A DNA stretch of 64,000 nt from Pseudomonadales bacterium (GTDB taxonomy: Bacteria > Pseudomonadota > Gammaproteobacteria > Pseudomonadales > UBA7239): positions 62,001 to 126,000 of the forward strand of contig JAWLAB010000002.1 of NCBI GenBank assembly GCA_041395665.1, written 5' to 3'. How positions within the stretch are numbered: position 1 is the first letter of the stretch; every line of letters starts with the position of its first letter. A program made the position numbers and the translations under genes. Below the pieces are notes generated by a model. That model saw nothing but the letters and a program-made list of their open reading frames with translations, was not told where the DNA came from and made no database searches. Positions 31,240 through 38,725 of this stretch are shown in pieces.

Positions 31240-32559
31240 CTACAACACCAAACGCCGAATATCCGACATTTCTTCCACCAGAAAAGTGAAGAAGCGTCCT
31301 GCGTCTGCACCGTTAATCACACGATGATCGTAAGACAAAGTTAATGGCAGCATTTTGCGCGGCGCAAAATCTTTGCCGTTCCACATCGGCTTCATTTGTG
31401 TTTTGGATACGCCGAGTATCGCCACTTCCGGCGCATTGATGATAGGCGTAAAACCATTACCGCCCATTGCGCCCAAGCTGGAAATTGTGAAGCAGCCACC
31501 TTGCATATCCGCCGGCATTAATTTGCCATTGCGCGCTTTTTCAGACATCTGCGCAACTTCTGCGCCCAAATCCCACAAGCCTTTTTTATCGACATCACGA
31601 ATCACTGGCACCATTAAACCCATGGGCGTATCAACTGCGATGCCGATATGCACATAACTTTTCTGCACAAAGTGTTCGCCATCTTCATGCAGTGAGCGAT
31701 TAAATTTTGGATATTCGCGCAATGCGTTAGATGCCGCTTTCAACAAGAAAGCCAACGGCGTTAGTTTTATTTTTCGTTTTTCCATATCGGATTTCATGTC
31801 CGCACGAAACTCTTCGAGATCCGTGACATCCGCTTCATCCCATTGCGTGACATGCGGTAAATTAACCCACGAGCGATGCATATTGTCGCGCGTAATTTTG
31901 TCGACACGCGTCATCGGCAACAATTCAATTTCACCAAACTTACTGAAATCGACAGCGGGAATCGGTGGGATGCCGCTGCCTTGTACCGCAGCACCTACCG
32001 TCGCCATTTTTCCTACCAAATGTTTGACATAACGACGCACATCATCCTGCGTCATACGCCCGCGCGGCCCGCTGGCTTGTACATCGTGCAACTCGACACC
32101 CAACTCACGCGCCAACTGTCGCACCGCAGGGCCTGCATAAATTTCCGTGGTTGATTTGGTTGTTTTTACTGAATTGGCTTGCGGCTGTTCTGTAGAAGGC
32201 ATTGCAGTAGGCAGCGTTGCAACAGGCTGTTTTGCAACAACAGGCTCTACGCGTTTTTCTACTTTTTCTTCAGCTACGGCTGGTGCAGGTGCAGCGCTTG
32301 TTGGTGCAGGCTCGGCACTCGCCGTGGTTTCAATTTCAGCAATCACGGTGCCGCTGGTGACTTTGTCCCCTACTTTTACCGTCAGTGCCAGCACTTTTCC
32401 TGCTGCAGAACTCGGCACTTCCATGGTGGCTTTTGCGCTTTCTAATACAATCAATGATTGATCGACAGCAACGGTATCACCCACTTTTACGCTTAATTCT
32501 ATGACTTCCACATCATCAGCATTACCGAGATCTGGAATAGCTACCGACTCTTTTGCCAC
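31240..32559 (-). CDS. aceF: Pyruvate dehydrogenase E2, dihydrolipoamide acetyltransferase
   Basis: Core of the pyruvate dehydrogenase complex. The 439-residue protein has one N-terminal lipoyl domain (lipoyl Lys in VLESAKATMEV), an Ala/Pro/Glu-rich linker, a peripheral subunit-binding domain (YAGPAVRQLARELGVELHDV) and the catalytic domain with LTLSYDHRVINGADAGRF near the C-terminus. Only one lipoyl domain is present, against three in E. coli. It is 9 bases downstream of aceE. No lpd gene is in the window. Confidence 0.95.
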   Translation of the reverse strand: MAKESVAIPDLGNADDVEVIELSVKVGDTVAVDQSLIVLESAKATMEVPSSAAGKVLALTVKVGDKVTSGTVIAEIETTASAEPAPTSAAPAPAVAEEKVEKRVEPVVAKQPVATLPTAMPSTEQPQANSVKTTKSTTEIYAGPAVRQLARELGVELHDVQASGPRGRMTQDDVRRYVKHLVGKMATVGAAVQGSGIPPIPAVDFSKFGEIELLPMTRVDKITRDNMHRSWVNLPHVTQWDEADVTDLEEFRADMKSDMEKRKIKLTPLAFLLKAASNALREYPKFNRSLHEDGEHFVQKSYVHIGIAVDTPMGLMVPVIRDVDKKGLWDLGAEVAQMSEKARNGKLMPADMQGGCFTISSLGAMGGNGFTPIINAPEVAILGVSKTQMKPMWNGKDFAPRKMLPLTLSYDHRVINGADAGRFFTFLVEEMSDIRRLVL

Positions 32560-32568
32560 GATCTCACC

Positions 32569-35205
32569 TCAACTGTATAGCGGCGGTTTTTTATCTGCCG
32601 CAATTGAAAATTGAACACGCGCTTTTTCAACGACATCCGCTTTGACTTTGCCTTCTTTTTGCAAAGCGTGCAGTGTTGCCAACACGATATAAGAGCGATC
32701 CACTTCAAAATGCTGTCGCAAACTGGCGCGTGTATCGCTGAGTCCAAAACCGTCGGTTCCCAATACTTCATAACGATGAGGCACCCACGCATGAATTTGC
32801 CCCGCATACAACTTCATATAATCTGTCGCAGCAACCACAGGCCCCTGCTCATTAGCTAACTGAGATTCCACATAAGCAACGCGTGGCGTAGCCGTTGGAT
32901 TTAATCGATTCCAGCGCTCCGTTTCAAAACCATCACGACACAATTCATTAAAACTGGTCACACTCCACACATTGGCCGCAATAGAAAACTGCTCGAGTAA
33001 AATAACAGCAGCCGCTTCAACTTCACGCAAAATAGTGCCAGAACCCAATAACTGTACTTGTGATTTTTCAGCGCGATGCAAGCAATACATACCACGCACA
33101 ATGCCTTCTTCTACGCCGGCAGGCATAGCCGGTTGCTCGTAGTTTTCATTCATCGCGGTGATGTAGTAATAGCAATTTTTTTGCTCCACCATCATCTCTT
33201 GCAAACCGCGATGAATAATCACTGCCATTTCATAGGCGTAACACGGATCGTAAGTCACGCAGTTAGGAATGGTGGCTGCCAGCATCAAACTGTGGCCATC
33301 TTGGTGCTGCAAACCTTCACCCGCCAATGTGGTGCGACCCGCTGTGCCGCCAATTAAAAAGCCGCGACAACTGCTATCACCGGCTGCCCACGCCAAATCA
33401 CCAAAGCGTTGAAAACCAAACATGGAGTAGTAAATAAAAAATGGCACCAACGGATAATTGTGCGTACTGTAGGAAGTCGCACACGCCATCCACGCTGCCA
33501 TCGAACCGGCTTCGTTAATGCCTTCTTCTAAAATTTGTCCCTGCTTAGATTCTTTGTAGTAAAGCATTTGGCTGGCATCAACCGGCGTGTATTTTTGACC
33601 GATCGGCGAATAAATACCGAGTTGGCGAAACATCCCTTCCATACCAAAAGTGCGCGCTTCATCCGGCACGATAGGCACCACGCGTTGACCGATATTTTTA
33701 TCTTTCACCAAAATGGATAACAAACGCACAAAAGCCATCGTGGTAGAAATTGCACGACCGCCACTGCCCGCTAAAATTGGTTCAAAATCTGAAAGTGGTG
33801 GAATGACTAATGCTTCATCTGCTTGTGCGCGGCGAGCAGGCAAATTACCGCCTAAGGCCTGCCTGCGCTCGCGCATGTATTCCATTTCCGGGCTATCTTC
33901 TGGCGGCAAATAAAACGGGATGTTTTCCAATTCCTCATCTGAAAGAGGAATATCAAAACGATCACGAAATAAATGCAGATTTTTTTCGTCCAACTCTTTA
34001 ACGGCGTGCGTATCGTTGGTCGCTTCACCCGATGTTCCCATGCCATAACCTTTTACAGTTTGCGCGAGAATCACCGTCGGCTTGCCACCGTTATTGTTTA
34101 CAGCTTCCCAATACGCGGCATACATTTTGTAGGGGTCATGCCCACCGCGATTGAGTTCAGCAATATCGTTATCGGATAAATCTTCAACCAGTTTCAACAG
34201 CTCAGGGTATTTGCCAAAAAAATGTTCGCGCGTGTAAGCGCCACCCATATTTTTATAGTTTTGCAATTCGCCATCGCACACTTCGTCCATGCGTTTTTGC
34301 AGCAAGCCCGTTTTATCTTTTTCTAATAGCGGATCCCACAGCCTGCCCCACAACACTTTAATAACATTCCAACCGGCACCACGGAATACACCTTCCAACT
34401 CCTGTACAATTTTTCCGTTACCGCGTACAGGGCCATCCAGCCTTTGCAAATTACAGTTGATCACGAAAATTAAATTGTCGAGTTTTTCGCGCCCTGCCAA
34501 AGAAATCGAACCTAAAGATTCCGGCTCGTCGCACTCACCATCACCTAAAAATGCCCAGACGCGCCGATCACCTTGATCCACCAAGCCGCGTAAATGTTGG
34601 TATTTCATCACATGCGCTTGATAAATCGCCTGAATCGGCCCCAGCCCCATGGAGACGGTAGGAAACTGCCAGTAATCCGGCATTAAATGCGGGTGCGGAT
34701 AAGAAGACAGCCCGCCGCCATTCACTTCACGGCGAAAATTATCCAACTGTTCTTCGGTTAAACGACGCTCTAAAAACGAACGCGCGTAAATCCCCGGCGC
34801 ACTGTGACCTTGGTAATAAATTAAATCGGCTTTTTCACCGCCGCGAAAAAAATAATTGAAGCCGATGTCATACAGCATTGCTGCTGAAGAAAAAGTAGCA
34901 ATGTGGCCACCCAAACCGCTTTCGCGTTTATTAGCGCGCATCACCATGGCCATCGCATTCCAGCGAATTAACGAACGAATACGGCGTTCGATGAACACAT
35001 CGCCAGGCATGCGTTTTTCATCGGTAAAATGAATGGTGTTGCGATAGGGCGTGGTGATGGCCGAGGGCAGTTTTAAGCCCTGCTCGTAGGCTTTTGCTGC
35101 CAAGGTGTAGAGAATAAATGCAGCGCGATCTTTACCGCCGTGCCGCACCAGCGACTCCATGGCATCCAACCATTCCTGTGTTTCTTGCACATCAATATCG
35201 TCCAC
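32569..35205 (-). CDS. aceE: Pyruvate dehydrogenase E1 component, homodimeric
   Basis: Thiamine-diphosphate-dependent decarboxylase of the pyruvate dehydrogenase complex. The 878 residues match the single-chain AceE family. The TPP motif starts at GDGECDEPES near residue 221 and ends at NCNLQRLDGPVRGN. MPGDVFIERRIRSLIRWNAM and the HSLMLAATIPNCVTYDP segment are conserved. It leads the aceE-aceF operon. Confidence 0.97.
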   Translation of the reverse strand: MDDIDVQETQEWLDAMESLVRHGGKDRAAFILYTLAAKAYEQGLKLPSAITTPYRNTIHFTDEKRMPGDVFIERRIRSLIRWNAMAMVMRANKRESGLGGHIATFSSAAMLYDIGFNYFFRGGEKADLIYYQGHSAPGIYARSFLERRLTEEQLDNFRREVNGGGLSSYPHPHLMPDYWQFPTVSMGLGPIQAIYQAHVMKYQHLRGLVDQGDRRVWAFLGDGECDEPESLGSISLAGREKLDNLIFVINCNLQRLDGPVRGNGKIVQELEGVFRGAGWNVIKVLWGRLWDPLLEKDKTGLLQKRMDEVCDGELQNYKNMGGAYTREHFFGKYPELLKLVEDLSDNDIAELNRGGHDPYKMYAAYWEAVNNNGGKPTVILAQTVKGYGMGTSGEATNDTHAVKELDEKNLHLFRDRFDIPLSDEELENIPFYLPPEDSPEMEYMRERRQALGGNLPARRAQADEALVIPPLSDFEPILAGSGGRAISTTMAFVRLLSILVKDKNIGQRVVPIVPDEARTFGMEGMFRQLGIYSPIGQKYTPVDASQMLYYKESKQGQILEEGINEAGSMAAWMACATSYSTHNYPLVPFFIYYSMFGFQRFGDLAWAAGDSSCRGFLIGGTAGRTTLAGEGLQHQDGHSLMLAATIPNCVTYDPCYAYEMAVIIHRGLQEMMVEQKNCYYYITAMNENYEQPAMPAGVEEGIVRGMYCLHRAEKSQVQLLGSGTILREVEAAAVILLEQFSIAANVWSVTSFNELCRDGFETERWNRLNPTATPRVAYVESQLANEQGPVVAATDYMKLYAGQIHAWVPHRYEVLGTDGFGLSDTRASLRQHFEVDRSYIVLATLHALQKEGKVKADVVEKARVQFSIAADKKPPLYS

Positions 35206-35229
35206 GACCTACACCTCTCGATACGAACA

Positions 35230-35252
35230 ATAAAACCGCCAACACTGGCGGC
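35230..35252 (-). terminator. Hairpin with T-run between brnA and aceE
   Basis: On the minus strand, CCGCCA and TGGCGG form a 6-bp stem with a GTGT loop followed by TTTTA. It lies after brnA and 25 bases before aceE, so it probably ends the BrnTA transcript. A TATACT (35253-35258) sits just upstream and could be an aceE -10 element, which would start aceE mRNA inside the hairpin. Confidence 0.6.
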
Positions 35253-35284
35253 AGTATAGGTAAACTTTTTACAAAACACCCTAG

Positions 35285-35542
35285 CTAAGAGGCATTCACA
35301 CTGCCTTGAGCAAGCGATTTGGGTGCTGCCTGCCATGAAATGTCTATTTTTCTGTGGTGTGCAACGCAATCTCGCAAATACAGATTGATGAGACTCTGAT
35401 AAGGCACGCCAGCTTCGTTTGCCATTTCTTTAAAGTAACCAATGACATCTCCACTCAGGCGCATGGTGACAGGTTGCTTGAGCTTCGCTGCATAAGGGTT
35501 CTTGCGGGACTTCATTTTTGAGAGGTCATATTCAGCTTTCAT
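35285..35542 (-). CDS. brnA: BrnA-type antitoxin (ribbon-helix-helix)
   Basis: An 85-residue protein with a basic N-terminus (MKSRKNPYAAKLKQPVTMRL) and an RHH DNA-binding pattern: the strand QPVTMRLSGDVIGYFKEMAN and the helix VPYQSLINLYLRDCV. It matches the BrnA/CopG-like antitoxin family, which binds its own promoter and neutralises BrnT. Its start overlaps the brnT stop by 4 bases, the normal toxin-first order of brnTA. Confidence 0.85.
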   Translation of the reverse strand: MKAEYDLSKMKSRKNPYAAKLKQPVTMRLSGDVIGYFKEMANEAGVPYQSLINLYLRDCVAHHRKIDISWQAAPKSLAQGSVNAS

Positions 35543-35820
35543 GGCACGGCACCTTGGTAAAACTGGCTTTCGTTCTTTGTGGCTCTGCGAGCAGAAATGA
35601 TGCGAATGACATTACCTTCATGTCGCTCGCAATGGCAAACCATCAACAATTGAGCGTTACTGCTTAGCCCAAGCATAAGGAAGCGGTCTTCCATTTCTGC
35701 ACTCTCACCGTCAAAGAATTGGACGGCAAATTCGTCATAGAAGACCGACTGCGCCTCTTCAAAAGAAACGCCATGCTTCTTTCGGTTGGAGGCTGCCTTG
35801 GCTGAGTCCCACTCAAACAT
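35539..35820 (-). CDS. brnT: BrnT-type ribonuclease toxin
   Basis: A 93-residue RelE-fold toxin. The family pattern is clear: FEWDSAKAASNRKKHGVSFEEA, the central DRFLMLGLSSNAQLLMVCHC, and RIISARRATKNESQFYQ with the basic catalytic residues. I place the start at ATG 35820 (MFEWD); an ATG two codons earlier (35826) lies at the predicted transcription start. It forms a type II module with brnA. Confidence 0.86.
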   Translation of the reverse strand: MFEWDSAKAASNRKKHGVSFEEAQSVFYDEFAVQFFDGESAEMEDRFLMLGLSSNAQLLMVCHCERHEGNVIRIISARRATKNESQFYQGAVP

Positions 35821-35823
35821 AAT

Positions 35824-35860
35824 CATATGTACATTGTATGTATGACTCGATTTCTGTCAA
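35824..35860 (-). promoter_or_regulatory. brnTA promoter with overlapping palindromic operator candidate
   Basis: On the minus strand, TTGACA (35855-35860) and TACAAT (35833-35838) are 16 bases apart. The -10 lies inside an imperfect inverted repeat at 35824-35844 (10-base arms, 8 of 10 matched, centre 35834), the expected geometry for BrnA autorepression. The start site would fall almost at the toxin start codon. Confidence 0.6.
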
Positions 35861-35985
35861 TGCACACAAAACACCGTAGGAGCGGCACCTTGCCGCGACT
35901 GCACTGCACACAAAACACCGTAGGAGCGGCACCTTGCCGCGAATAAACACTGCTAGGAATTGTCGCGGCAGCGCCGCTCCTACGG
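35861..35985. repeat. REP-like extragenic palindrome cluster
   Basis: A 38-base unit occurs twice in direct order (35861-35898 and 35905-35942, 44-base period). Its core is GTAGGAGCGGCACCTTGCC. A diverged inverted copy lies at 35963-35985, so the cluster can fold as a large hairpin. The same core recurs at 38515. Such GTAGGAGCGGC elements are the REP family common in pseudomonads and relatives, moved by RAYT transposases; none is present here. Confidence 0.85.
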
Positions 35986-36038
35986 AACAATCTACTGAAT
36001 ACGCAACTGGCGCTCTACCGCCAACAAGCCCATCACCG

Positions 36039-36572
36039 TTAGCGAATCGGTGATTTTTCCCGTAAAATCCAGTCGATGGCTTCCACCAACGGCACGCACA
36101 ACACCTCGATATCTTCCGTGGCTTCCAGCGCCATTTCACCATGCACCAAGTCGTGCGCGAGGAAAATCGCGCCGCTTTCATCGGTCACGGAATTGGAGGT
36201 ATGCAAATCCAACAAATGCTGCCAAGAACCTGCTGTTAAGCCGGTTTCTTCTTTTAGTTCGCGCTGCGCGGTGGCGAGCATCTCCTCGCACGGCGGCGAG
36301 CCGCCTTCGGGAATCTCAATACTGTATTGATTCAGCGTGTAGCGAAATTGCTTCACCAGCCACACATTGCCATGCTCATCCAGCGGCACCACACCCACGG
36401 CGCGGCTTTTGAAATGCACTACACCGTAGATGCCGGCGGTACCGGCGGGCGTGAGCACATTTTCGTGCGTAACCTGAATCCATGGATTGTCGTAAACCGT
36501 TTGCTGGTCGAGTTGTTGCCAAGAACCTCGGCGGCGCGGAAATGGCGCTTCTTTATTCGGGCTGGATGACAT
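36039..36572 (-). CDS. nudF: ADP-ribose pyrophosphatase (Nudix), 3' end frameshifted
   Basis: A 177-residue Nudix hydrolase. The Nudix box is complete: GGSPPCEEMLATAQRELKEE followed by TGL. The N-terminal QFRYTLNQYSIEIPEGG is typical of ADP-ribose pyrophosphatase. The current frame stops after LREKSPIR, but another frame directly encodes the expected family tail GKITDSLTVMGLLAVERQLR and ends at 35992. One missing base near 36060 (A5 or G3 run) explains this. The start overlaps the CvpA-like gene. Confidence 0.85.
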   Translation of the reverse strand: MSSSPNKEAPFPRRRGSWQQLDQQTVYDNPWIQVTHENVLTPAGTAGIYGVVHFKSRAVGVVPLDEHGNVWLVKQFRYTLNQYSIEIPEGGSPPCEEMLATAQRELKEETGLTAGSWQHLLDLHTSNSVTDESGAIFLAHDLVHGEMALEATEDIEVLCVPLVEAIDWILREKSPIR

Positions 36573-37686
36573 CCGCTTTCACTCCTTCTGGCGGTGCTTG
36601 TTCCGTGATGTGCAATCGCCCCTTCTCATCCTTCCAGCGATACAGCAGCTTTGCGGGTTCTTTTGTTTGATCCGCAGAAATCGGCTCCACCATTGGCTTT
36701 GTGTCGCTGCTTTCTACTGCCGATAACACGGGCGATAACTCTTTGGATTGCGCCTCATCGCGTGATAGCAACTCCGTCATCTGCCGTACCTTGGGGTTGG
36801 TCAGTAGCGCCAGCAAATTACCCTGCTGCCATTGCTCACGCAAAGCTGCGTCATTCATCAGAGCTTGAAACTGGGGTTCCGCGCGCAGGCGTTCGTAGTT
36901 GCCTGCATAGCGTATCAGTGTGCTGGCAAGCGTTGTCGATTGTTCACCCAAGTCTTTTCCTTGCAGCCCAACCAAGGCTAAAAATTGCATGGCGCGCTCA
37001 TCAGCTACCAACGCACGAAATGCCGGTAATTGCGCCACCGCACTGGCTGGACCACGCACCAACACCGCATAATTGTGAGGATCTTGAAACAGCTGCTGCA
37101 ACTCTGGTTTTTGTGCGAGGTACTGCAATTCTTGGCCGATGGATACTGGGTTGCGCACCAGCGCTTGCGCGACCGGAGCAGCCGCACTGCCCTCCAAGGC
37201 TTGACCGGCAAGCGCAGCCATCATATCGCCCGACAGCTGCCGAACTTCATCGTCCAAACTGGGCGCTGCTGTCGCTTGCACAACTGGCTCGTGTTGACGC
37301 AAACGCTGGCTGTCTTGCAGTGTGCCCACTGTCCACACCAGCAACAAACCCACGCCGCACCCCAAGAACGCGCCACACAAACCGCCACTCCAGCGTTTTT
37401 TACCCACTTCCCAGTGCTCAACCAGCAAAAACGAAATACCTTTCGCTACTGCGCCAAAGACTATGCTGCCGCCTAAAAATAACAACACTCCTGCAACCGG
37501 CCAAGCTGCCACCTCAGAAAGCGCCATGGCTTTTATGAAGTAAGCCGCCAACGCTGGCGTTTGTTGCCAAGCCAGCCCATAGGCCAACAACAATACCAAT
37601 AGGCGCAACAGTAAATGCAGCAAGCCTTTGTGCCAGCCCCAGAAAGCCGTAAGTAAGCCTGTGAATGCTACTAAGACAATATACAT
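36553..37686 (-). CDS. CvpA-like membrane protein with C-terminal DUF4124 domain
   Basis: A 377-residue protein. The first ~130 residues have four hydrophobic helices of the CvpA (colicin V production) family type (FWGWHKGLLHLLLRLL, FLGCGVGLLLVWTVGTL). A long soluble helical section follows, ending in a DUF4124-like segment (LLYRWKDEKGRLHITEQAPP). DUF4124 occurs in exported proteins of unknown role. This fusion is plausible as one gene because no stop or start separates the parts. It is read into nudF with a 20-base overlap. Confidence 0.72.
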   Translation of the reverse strand: MYIVLVAFTGLLTAFWGWHKGLLHLLLRLLVLLLAYGLAWQQTPALAAYFIKAMALSEVAAWPVAGVLLFLGGSIVFGAVAKGISFLLVEHWEVGKKRWSGGLCGAFLGCGVGLLLVWTVGTLQDSQRLRQHEPVVQATAAPSLDDEVRQLSGDMMAALAGQALEGSAAAPVAQALVRNPVSIGQELQYLAQKPELQQLFQDPHNYAVLVRGPASAVAQLPAFRALVADERAMQFLALVGLQGKDLGEQSTTLASTLIRYAGNYERLRAEPQFQALMNDAALREQWQQGNLLALLTNPKVRQMTELLSRDEAQSKELSPVLSAVESSDTKPMVEPISADQTKEPAKLLYRWKDEKGRLHITEQAPPEGVKADVIQPE

Positions 37687-37727
37687 AAAGCTCCTTTCTT
37701 TGTTGATGTATCCATTCTATTCCACCA

Positions 37728-37755
37728 TAAAAAAACCCCGCCGAAGCGGGGTTTT
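37728..37755 (-). terminator. Rho-independent terminator after pilA
   Basis: On the minus strand, AAAACCCCG and CGGGGTTTT form a 9-bp stem with a CTTCGG loop, continuing into a T7 run. It lies 24 bases after the pilA stop and separates pilA from the CvpA-like gene. Confidence 0.92.
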
Positions 37756-37778
37756 CCTAACCTATAGCAAGCTATACC

Positions 37779-38291
37779 TTATTTGCACTCGGTAGGTGAG
37801 TAGCGCACTTCCAAAGTGCCGCCACCTGCATCATAGAGACTGCGAGCAGCAGCTGTTGTGCCACTGGCACCAGAGCAAGCCCAGTCAATACTGCCAGACT
37901 GGCCAGCCAAAACCGCACCACCAATACCAGGAGACAGAACCAGCAAGTTGCCACCGGCCAATTGCGTGATTTCAGCAGTATCGTAACCAATGGTGATAAC
38001 GCCGGTAGTATCGTCAATGGTCATAGTTGCTACATACTTGGTTGCGCCATTCGCGAGGAAATCAGCGTTCCATGCAGTTGCCGCAGCGAGCAAACCAGTA
38101 GCACCACCGGACTGATACGCTTCAGATACTGTGGTTTTAGCAGAACCCGCCAACACCAAGCCTTCAGTGACTTTAGTGCGCACGGTGTAGTCTTGGTACG
38201 CAGGCAGCGCGATAGCAGCCAAAATACCGATAATCGCTACTACGATCATCAGTTCGATCAGAGTAAAACCTTGTTGTAGTTGCTTTTTCAT
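37779..38291 (-). CDS. pilA: Type IV major pilin
   Basis: Main pilus subunit for twitching, attachment and DNA uptake. From ATG 38291 the 170-residue precursor has an 8-residue leader ending in Gly (MKKQLQQG) before [20 protein letters not shown], with Glu at +5. PilD cleaves and methylates at this site. Two cysteines near the C-terminus ([14 protein letters not shown]) probably form the D-loop disulfide. A longer frame upstream is ignored because the leader starts here. It is divergent from pilBCD. Confidence 0.95.
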   Translation of the reverse strand: MKKQLQQGFTLIELMIVVAIIGILAAIALPAYQDYTVRTKVTEGLVLAGSAKTTVSEAYQSGGATGLLAAATAWNADFLANGATKYVATMTIDDTTGVITIGYDTAEITQLAGGNLLVLSPGIGGAVLAGQSGSIDWACSGASGTTAAARSLYDAGGGTLEVRYSPTECK

Positions 38292-38380
38292 GGTGTATAC
38301 CTCGAAAAGTTTAGTTTTTTGCCCGGATGGGACAGAAACTTTAGCCACCCAGCGGGAGCCATCGCCTCTGCGTATTAGAA

Positions 38381-38396
38381 TACAAATGCCGTGCCA
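38381..38396 (-). promoter_or_regulatory. Candidate sigma-54 promoter of pilA
   Basis: TGGCAC-N5-TTGTA on the minus strand, 90 bases before the pilA start, differs from the -24/-12 consensus (TTGCA) at one position. pilA is sigma-54/PilR controlled in related bacteria. No PilS/PilR gene lies in the window. Confidence 0.65.
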
Positions 38397-38514
38397 ACTT
38401 TGGCAACCCTATTAAAATTCAATGTGTTACGCAAAAATAGCGCGTATCACACACCAAGAACACCGTTGCATTGTGACCAAAATGGTCAGTTGTTGCCGCT
38501 TCAGGTGTTGTTCC

Positions 38515-38582
38515 TGTAGGAGCGGCACCTTGCCGCGACCTATTGCCGCAACCAAACATCGCGCCGAGGCGGCGCTCCTACA
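38515..38582. repeat. REP-like palindrome pair between pilA and pilB
   Basis: TGTAGGAGCGGCACCTTGCC at 38515 and an inverted diverged copy ending at 38582 form a large stem-loop. The core is shared with the cluster at 35861. The rest of the pilA-pilB intergenic space (38292-38725) holds the sigma-54 candidate; I see no other gene or clear promoter there. Confidence 0.85.
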
Positions 38583-38725
38583 GTGTTAGCGTGACTTCAC
38601 TTCAACTGCGACATCTATCACATTGTAAAATCTGAATTATTGCGCCGGTAATACTTTGCCGATAGACTCAAGGCGTTGCACCCAAAACAACCCCTATTCA
38701 CTCGCTTGCGCCCTTAACAACACAC

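Noticed and set aside
35861..35985. CRISPR array
   Set aside because: Only two direct copies with a 6-base gap and one inverted copy; no spacers or cas genes. It is a REP-type palindrome.
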